A stretch of 40,686 nt of DNA from Methylophilaceae bacterium (lineage in GTDB: Bacteria > Pseudomonadota > Gammaproteobacteria > Burkholderiales > Methylophilaceae). The notes under the pieces are model-generated. The model made no database searches. It saw only the letters and a list, made by a program, of their open reading frames with translations, and was not told where the DNA came from. Positions 35,636-40,686 of this stretch are shown one piece after another. A program made the position numbers and the translations under genes. The stretch is from contig CANFZA010000011.1 in NCBI GenBank assembly GCA_947451235.1, forward strand, positions 1 to 40,686. Direction: 5' to 3'. How positions within the stretch are numbered: position 1 is the first letter of the stretch; each line of letters starts with the position of its first letter.

Positions 35636-36820
35636 TTAAGCTTGCCACAATTTACTTTTGCGAATCGAAATCCAGCCTAGCAGCAAGTAAATCGCCATAG
35701 CAATCGCTAAGCCAGAAGGCGCATACCATACCAGCGGCACAATTAAACCAGCAGACACGGTAGATAATAACATTTGCATAAACGCCTGCCCAGAAGCCGC
35801 TGTTCCGCGTATTTTGGGATGGCGATCAAGCGCGGCAATAGAGAGTACAGGCATTGCTAAGGCCATACCAACATTAAATAAGGCAATCGGCAAAATGTTA
35901 TAAATTTGGTTAATAGGTAAGGTGTAGCAAACAATTACGTTAAGGATAACCATCGTCGCCATCCATGCATAAGCAGTTTTTACGACCTTTTGTTTTGAAT
36001 AGCGCCCTGCCGCACGTTTGGCAAAATACGAACCCAAAATCATGCCCAATACCGTAGGCACAAACATATAACCAAACTGATGCTGACCTAAACCTAGATG
36101 TTTAACTAAAAATACCGGGCTTGCCAACACATAGATAAAAAATCCGGCAAAATTTGCGCCCAAGGCAAACACTACATAGTTAAATTCTTTATCACCAAAA
36201 ATGATGCGATAGTCCTTCATCACTTGTTTTGCAGACAGCGGCATACGCTTAGCCACAGGCATGGTTTCTGGCAAATAACGCATCGCCGCCCACAAACTTA
36301 AGGCTGCGTATAACGCCAAAAATATAAAAATAGCCTGCCAATGGATGCCCAACAATAAACCGCCAATAATGGGTGCAACGGCTGGGGCTATGCCAAACAA
36401 CATTTGCACTGTGGCCATTACGCGCTGCGCTTGTGCGCCCTCAAATAAATCCCGCACCATTGCGCGTGCCACAACATTACCCGCACCGCCAGAAAGCCCT
36501 TGTAGTGCGCGAAAGAACCATAAGGTTTCTACATTAGGTGCAAAGGCGCAACCGATAGAAGCCAAAACAAACACGCCTAAGCCCCATTTTATGGTGGTGA
36601 TACGCCCGATAGAATCTGAAATTGCACCATGCCATAAAGTCATCAGCGCATAAGGCAGTAGGTAAAAAGTAAGACTTTGCTGCAACTGCAAAGGCGTGCC
36701 GTTTAATGCGCCTTCCAAAGTAGGAAAAGCTGGCAGATAAGTATCAATGGCAAAAGGTGCAAGTGCTGCGAGTCCAGCTAATACAACAGAAAGGACAAGC
36801 GGAGTAGATGGATGCTTCAA
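35636..36820 (-). CDS. Bcr/CflA-family multidrug MFS exporter
   Basis: A 394-residue, 12-TM major facilitator protein. The stretches AIDTYLPAFP (about 22-31), ISDSIGRITTIKWG (motif A, loop 2-3) and GAGNVVARAMVRDLFEG (about 114-130) are those of the Bcr/CflA drug exporters. I start it at TTG 36820 with GAGAG 8 bp upstream. A longer frame from ATG 36889 runs through the strong terminator at 36838-36876, whose transcript ends there, so its extra 23 residues are unlikely to be real. Substrate unknown (bicyclomycin, sulfonamides or amino acids in relatives). Confidence 0.82.
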   Translation of the reverse strand: MKHPSTPLVLSVVLAGLAALAPFAIDTYLPAFPTLEGALNGTPLQLQQSLTFYLLPYALMTLWHGAISDSIGRITTIKWGLGVFVLASIGCAFAPNVETLWFFRALQGLSGGAGNVVARAMVRDLFEGAQAQRVMATVQMLFGIAPAVAPIIGGLLLGIHWQAIFIFLALYAALSLWAAMRYLPETMPVAKRMPLSAKQVMKDYRIIFGDKEFNYVVFALGANFAGFFIYVLASPVFLVKHLGLGQHQFGYMFVPTVLGMILGSYFAKRAAGRYSKQKVVKTAYAWMATMVILNVIVCYTLPINQIYNILPIALFNVGMALAMPVLSIAALDRHPKIRGTAASGQAFMQMLLSTVSAGLIVPLVWYAPSGLAIAMAIYLLLGWISIRKSKLWQA

Positions 36821-36837
36821 AATTAGGGCTCTCAAAT

Positions 36838-36876
36838 AAAAAAACGCGCGGCTGATTTTCATCAGCTTGCGCGTTT
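36838..36876 (-). terminator. Strong terminator of the pqq operon
   Basis: On the minus strand AAACGCGC (36876-36869), AA, GCTGAT (36866-36861), loop GAAA, ATCAGC (36856-36851), C, GCGCGTTT (36849-36842) form a long stem with a small internal asymmetry, followed by T7 (36844-36838). It lies 77 bp beyond the pqqE stop and just ahead of the MFS gene start. Confidence 0.9.
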
Positions 36877-36952
36877 GATTTAAACACATTCTAGCTAATT
36901 CATCCTAATTCAACGTTAATTAATTAACGTGAATTAAATGAGGCTGAATTAA

Positions 36953-38182
36953 TCAGGGCAAGGCATGAAACTCATCAACACGGTCGTTTAACTCGCCCGC
37001 AATGATTTTTTTCGAGTTTTTGTCATTTCTAAATACTATCGGTTGGGCGGTTAATACTGGATTTTTAGAATCCTCAATCGCCTTTTCGATTAAATGGTGA
37101 TGCGGCGATTTACTACACACCGGATCAGCCGCTTCGGCATCGCCCGATAATAAAAATGCCTGACAACGACAGCCACCCAAGTCATTTTCTTTTTCTGAGC
37201 AGCTACGGCATGGCTCTTTCATCCAGCTATCACCGCGGTATTTATTAAAAGCAGGGGAATCATTCCAAGCCCATTCCAAGCCTTTTTCGCGTACATTTGG
37301 AAACTGCATATTCGGCAACACTCGCGCAGAATGACATGGCAGAACATCACCATTTGCGGTGACTATCATAAAGATTTCACCCCAGCCATTCATGCATTTT
37401 TTCGGGCGATCAGAGAAATAATCTGGCACCACAAAGAAAATTTTCATTTTGTTATTTGGATTAGCTCTAAACTCATTCGTCACAGCTTCGGCATGATCAA
37501 CCTGCTCTTTTAAAGGCATGAGTTGATTACGATTCACTAATGACCAACCGTAATATTGTGTATTTGCTAGCTCAATATAATCTGCACCTAGCGCTTCTGC
37601 CATTTCAAGAATTTCTTTGATATGACCAATGTTGTAGCGGTGCATCACCACATTCAACACCATAGGGTAGCCATGATCTTTAATCATTGCAGCCACTTTT
37701 TTCTTCAATTCGAAAGTTTTGGTATTAGTAATGAAGTTATTAATCTCTTCAGTAATATCATGCATAGAAAGCTGAATATGGTCTAAACCGCCCTCTTTAA
37801 AGGCCTTAATGCGTTTTTCTGTTAGGCCCACACCTGAAGTAATCAGATTGCTGTAATAACCGAGCTTTTTCGCCTCGATGACAATATCTTCAATATCATC
37901 ACGCAATAAAGGTTCACCACCAGAAATACCCAGTTGTATGGCGCCTAGTTTACGTGCGTCACGTAAAGCGTCTATCCATTGTTCCGTAGTTAATTCGTTT
38001 TGCGTGTGCTTGTCATAATCGGTAGGGTTATAGCAAAATGCACAGTGTAAAGGGCAACGATAAGTCACTTCTGCCAACAGCCATAATGGCTGTGTTTGGG
38101 TAATATTTGCAGCTACGCCGTTATTTTGTGATGCGTGAATTTCTTTTTGCACCACTGATTGCCCTAAAGAGGCTTGTGTCAT
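36953..38182 (-). CDS. pqqE: PQQ biosynthesis radical SAM enzyme PqqE
   Basis: A 409-residue radical SAM-SPASM protein. The SAM cluster triad is C43-x3-C47-x2-C50 (YRCPLHCAFCYNP). The SPASM region includes CMNGWGE, VLPCHSAR, CRSCSEKENDLGGCRCQAF and DPVCSKS (about 268-365), giving the ligands of the auxiliary clusters. It links the Glu and Tyr of PqqA bound by PqqD. GGAG lies 7-10 bp before the ATG at 38182. Last gene of the operon, followed by the terminator at 36838-36876. Confidence 0.97.
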   Translation of the reverse strand: MTQASLGQSVVQKEIHASQNNGVAANITQTQPLWLLAEVTYRCPLHCAFCYNPTDYDKHTQNELTTEQWIDALRDARKLGAIQLGISGGEPLLRDDIEDIVIEAKKLGYYSNLITSGVGLTEKRIKAFKEGGLDHIQLSMHDITEEINNFITNTKTFELKKKVAAMIKDHGYPMVLNVVMHRYNIGHIKEILEMAEALGADYIELANTQYYGWSLVNRNQLMPLKEQVDHAEAVTNEFRANPNNKMKIFFVVPDYFSDRPKKCMNGWGEIFMIVTANGDVLPCHSARVLPNMQFPNVREKGLEWAWNDSPAFNKYRGDSWMKEPCRSCSEKENDLGGCRCQAFLLSGDAEAADPVCSKSPHHHLIEKAIEDSKNPVLTAQPIVFRNDKNSKKIIAGELNDRVDEFHALP

Positions 38183-38247
38183 TTTGCTACTCCTAATTTT
38201 TTGCGTATTGCTTAATGTTTTAAACTTGTAACGTATGAATATGAATA

Positions 38248-38556
38248 CTAAATCTTACGTAACCAGCCTTTACTTAAACCAAGTTCAAACATACCAATGA
38301 TGTCAGCTTCAATACCAGGCGCATCAGGAAAGGTAAGTTTTAAATCAGCGGTGACATCAGCCACTGTGACTTTACCGTCTAGACGTTTAATCACTTCACC
38401 AGCACCACCATGCAACTTCACCATACCTTCTGGGAAAAGAATCACATAGCTTTGCTGTGCTTCTTCCCACTGAAAACGATGGTGAAATGCCAAGCCATAA
38501 ACATCATCATTAAGTATTGATGAACTTGCTGACGGATCAATTTGCATTTGCTCCAT
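38248..38556 (-). CDS. pqqD: PqqA peptide chaperone PqqD
   Basis: A 102-residue protein with the RiPP recognition element fold: FHHRFQWEEAQQSYVILFPEGMVKL (about 24-48), the GAGEVIKRLDGKVTVADVTADL helix-turn (about 51-72). It binds PqqA and presents it to PqqE. As a free-standing protein (not fused with PqqC as in Methylobacterium). ATG at 38556 follows pqqC by 57 bp; ATG at 38547 is also possible. Confidence 0.94.
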   Translation of the reverse strand: MEQMQIDPSASSSILNDDVYGLAFHHRFQWEEAQQSYVILFPEGMVKLHGGAGEVIKRLDGKVTVADVTADLKLTFPDAPGIEADIIGMFELGLSKGWLRKI

Positions 38557-38613
38557 AATCTTTTAACCTTTAGTGATAGTTTGTTTAATTAAAGTTAATT
38601 TAGTTAAATTGAT

Positions 38614-39375
38614 TTAGTTAAAGTTAATCACAGGCTGGCGCAAATAATCTTTGCCTTCAACCTTTACATCTGTACATGCAAGCATGATAGCGTCTGCCAT
38701 TACCCAAAGTACATCTAACTTAAACTGTAGAATATCTAAGGCTTTTAACTGCATTTCACGTGAAGTGCTAAAGTAATCCAAGGTAACGCTAAGGCCTTGT
38801 TCTACATCGCGACGCGCTTCTGTCAGGCGTTTTTTAAAGTACACCAAACCATCTTCGTTGATCCAAGGATACATGCTAGGCCATGAGCTAATGCGTTGCT
38901 GATGAATATGCGGTGCGAATAATTCAGTCAAAGATGAGCAAACAGATTCTTGCCAAGGGCGCTGACGTGCAAAGTTTACATAAGCATCAACGGCAAACTT
39001 AACACCAGGGCTTAAAAATTTAAGCGATGTTACGTCTTCACGGCTAAGACCGACCGCTTGACCTAATTGTATCCAGGCTTCAATACCACCAACATTATCA
39101 CCATCGCCATCATGATCGGTAATGCGCACAATCCACTCTTTACGCACTTCTTTATCCGGGCAATTTGAAAGTATGGCCGCATCTTTTAGTGGAATAGCAA
39201 TTTGGTAATAAAAACGATTCGCCACCCAGCATTGCAACTGCTCTTTAGTCATTTTGCCTTCATACATCATCACATGAATCGGGTGATAGATATGGTAGCC
39301 CTTACCTTTTTCGCGTAATTTATCTTCAAACTCTTCACGTGTCCAAGGTAAATCTTTATTGGTCATTGCATTCAT
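38614..39375 (-). CDS. pqqC: Pyrroloquinoline-quinone synthase PqqC
   Basis: A 253-residue helical enzyme of the TenA/PqqC fold. The blocks [32 protein letters not shown] (split over 27-58) and ITDHDGDG (about 87-94) give the active-site His, Arg and Asp residues. It performs the ring closure and eight-electron oxidation that yields PQQ, without metal. GGAG lies before the ATG at 39375, 9 bp after pqqB. Confidence 0.96.
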   Translation of the reverse strand: MNAMTNKDLPWTREEFEDKLREKGKGYHIYHPIHVMMYEGKMTKEQLQCWVANRFYYQIAIPLKDAAILSNCPDKEVRKEWIVRITDHDGDGDNVGGIEAWIQLGQAVGLSREDVTSLKFLSPGVKFAVDAYVNFARQRPWQESVCSSLTELFAPHIHQQRISSWPSMYPWINEDGLVYFKKRLTEARRDVEQGLSVTLDYFSTSREMQLKALDILQFKLDVLWVMADAIMLACTDVKVEGKDYLRQPVINFN

Positions 39376-39384
39376 TACGATCTC

Positions 39385-40302
39385 CTAAAGAATAATATCC
39401 ATGCCGTCGTATGCTACTTCAATCCCATGTTGAGTAAGCTCGGCACGTTCGGCAGAATCTTCTCTTAAAATAGGATTGGTATTATTGATGTGTATCAAGA
39501 CTTTGCGCACATCTCCAAATTTATCTAATTGCTCTATCATGCCGCCTTCGCCAGACTGCGGATTATGACCAATGCTACGCGCAGTTTTAGTCATTAAACC
39601 CAAGTCCATCATCTCGGTATTGGTCCAAAAAGTACCGTCTACCATAATGCAATCGGCCTGATTCATAAGCGCTGGCAAATGCGGTTCTATCTCAGCTAAA
39701 CCAGGTGAATACCAACATTTTTTACCTGAGCTAATCTCTTCAATCAACACACCTATAGTGTCACCAGGTTGAGGATCATTGCGGTGCGGAGAATAAGGTG
39801 GCGCAGCGCTTTTAAGCGAAACTGAGGTGAATTTAAGGTTAGGCACGTTAGGAATAGTAAAGCTAGTTTTGCCATCAATCGGCACTTGGTGGTGATTAAT
39901 ACCGCAGTAATGTCCCAAGATATTTAACGCTTGGTTGCCTGAAGTCAAATCGCCATAGACCATATCAGTACAGTAAATTTCACGCTTTACTTGGCCTTCA
40001 CGCAACATATACAAACCGGTGGTGTGATCAATTTGCGCATCAATCAACACAATGGCTTGAATGCCAGTATCGCGAATCGCCCGACCTGGTTGCAATGGTG
40101 CAAAATCTTGGATTTGTTGTAAGACATCTGGCGAGGCATTGAACAGCACCCAGTTAACACCATCACCGCTTACGCAAATAGAAGATTGCGTGCGTTTAGT
40201 GGACTTAATAGTGCCTTTACGTAAGCCATCACAGTTAAAACAATTACAATTCCACTGCGGAAAACCGCCACCAGCGCCAGCACCTAATACATGTATATGC
40301 AT
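39385..40302 (-). CDS. pqqB: PQQ biosynthesis protein PqqB
   Basis: A 305-residue metallo-beta-lactamase-fold protein: HVLGAGAGGGFPQWNCNC (4-21, with the Cys-rich loop CNCFNC), DAQIDHTTGLYMLREG (about 90-105; metal site) and VDGTFWTN (about 221-228). Proposed role is a hydroxylation of the crosslinked tyrosine before PqqC. The ATG at 40302 has a weak ribosome site; length is as usual for PqqB (about 305). Confidence 0.95.
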   Translation of the reverse strand: MHIHVLGAGAGGGFPQWNCNCFNCDGLRKGTIKSTKRTQSSICVSGDGVNWVLFNASPDVLQQIQDFAPLQPGRAIRDTGIQAIVLIDAQIDHTTGLYMLREGQVKREIYCTDMVYGDLTSGNQALNILGHYCGINHHQVPIDGKTSFTIPNVPNLKFTSVSLKSAAPPYSPHRNDPQPGDTIGVLIEEISSGKKCWYSPGLAEIEPHLPALMNQADCIMVDGTFWTNTEMMDLGLMTKTARSIGHNPQSGEGGMIEQLDKFGDVRKVLIHINNTNPILREDSAERAELTQHGIEVAYDGMDIIL

Positions 40303-40507
40303 GTGATTCTACAATTCTTCTAAAATTAAAAAATTTACAACATTAGCCAATTTAGACTTGGCCTTAAGGTTTTTGCGTAAAGCTCTAAGATAAATGACCA
40401 ATATAAAACCCAGAATAAAAATTCGTATAAGAAGCTGGGTAAAATTTAGACAATGATTAATGAAGAAAGCTCTAAGCAAAAACTTTATTTACAACAATTT
40501 TTTGTAT
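40303..40507. other. Non-coding space between the pqqA terminator hairpin and pqqB
   Basis: This is 205 bp of AT-rich sequence without an ORF. A short inverted repeat ACCCAG (40408-40413) and CTGGGT (40435-40440) is present, with a 21-nt loop. No clear promoter was found for pqqB; I therefore assume read-through from pqqA. Confidence 0.5.
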
Positions 40508-40536
40508 AAAAAAAGGCTGTCTTTCGGCAGCCTTTT
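40508..40536 (-). terminator. Terminator-like hairpin between pqqA and pqqB
   Basis: On the minus strand AAAAGGCTG (40536-40528), an 8-nt loop, and CAGCCTTTT (40519-40511), running into three further T residues (T7 at 40514-40508), form a 9-bp stem with T-tract, 22 bp after the pqqA stop. Leaky termination here would give an abundant short pqqA RNA and less pqqBCDE. Confidence 0.8.
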
Positions 40537-40557
40537 ATATAACAGCGTAAACGCTAA

Positions 40558-40629
40558 TTATTTGTTCATTACGTACATTGTTACTTCAAAGCCAAAACGC
40601 ATTTCTGTAGCAGCTGGTGTAGTCCACAT
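40558..40629 (-). CDS. pqqA: PQQ precursor peptide PqqA
   Basis: A 23-residue peptide beginning MWTTPAATEMRFG and containing FEVTMY with the Glu15-x3-Tyr19 pair that PqqE crosslinks to build PQQ. The sequence is a near standard PqqA. AAGGAAA is 7 bp upstream of the ATG (40629). It is first in pqqABCDE. Its promoter should lie in 40630-40686, where a TATAAA-like -10 can be seen on the minus strand, but the -35 is unclear. Confidence 0.97.
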   Translation of the reverse strand: MWTTPAATEMRFGFEVTMYVMNK

Positions 40630-40686
40630 GATAAATTTCCTTTAAGTAAGTTTTTATATTCGTTGTTACTCTGTTATTAGTGCCAC

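Overview
The window reads as chromosome of a methylotrophic betaproteobacterium, most likely Methylophilaceae (Methylotenera/Methylophilus-like). This is inferred from a complete pqqABCDE cluster (cofactor of methanol dehydrogenases), the moderately AT-rich coding style, a ferredoxin of the FdxA type, and the betaproteobacterial order of the sulfate-assimilation genes. No rRNA, tRNA or CRISPR array was seen.

Layout: (1) 1-547 is the left part of an IS3-family insertion sequence cut by the window edge. (2) 673-5779 holds housekeeping or poorly characterised genes: an exported protein of unknown function, a two-TM K+ channel-like protein, an AI-2E/PerM-type permease, a YigZ/IMPACT protein, a HerA-like ATPase (DUF853) and a DUF302 lipoprotein. 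(3) 5849-13819 is an assimilatory sulfate module: cysB-type regulator, divergent TauE/SafE exporter, cysI, a DUF934 gene, cysH (APS-reductase type), cysD, cysN, then fdxA and a strong terminator. (4) 14021-28484 is nitrite respiration: a SUMT (siroheme/heme d1 precursor) with an outer-membrane porin on the minus strand, and divergently nirS, nirM, nirC, nirF, a fused nirDL, nirG, nirH, a structured 334-bp gap with a REP-like palindrome, nirJ, nirN, and a large PAS-GGDEF-EAL protein. (5) 28535-35050 is nitric-oxide respiration: norCB, a separate norEFQD transcription unit and a divergent dnr-type regulator. (6) 35104-36820 holds a YgjP-like metallopeptidase and a Bcr/CflA exporter. (7) 36953-40629 is pqqABCDE, read on the minus strand, with a terminator-like hairpin after the 23-codon pqqA and a strong terminator after pqqE.

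How it works together: nitrite is reduced to NO by cytochrome cd1 (NirS), fed by NirM; heme d1 is made from siroheme by NirDL/NirG/NirH, NirJ, NirF and NirN. NO is then reduced to N2O by NorCB, matured by NorQ/NorD. Three perfect FNR/DNR boxes (TTGAT-N4-ATCAA) precede nirS, norE and the norC/dnr divergent region. At nirS and norE the same -10 hexamer (CATGAT) lies at exactly the same distance, so the whole pathway is probably one Dnr regulon. No nitrate reductase or N2O reductase is in the window, so as seen the pathway runs from nitrite to N2O. The SUMT is shared chemistry between siroheme for CysI and heme d1 for NirS.

I did not find a clearly new defence or mobile system. The least explained items are the structured nirH-nirJ gap, the hairpin inside the start of nirC, the inverted repeat in front of the GGDEF-EAL gene, the SUMT-porin pair divergent from nirS, and several small tandem repeats in spacers.
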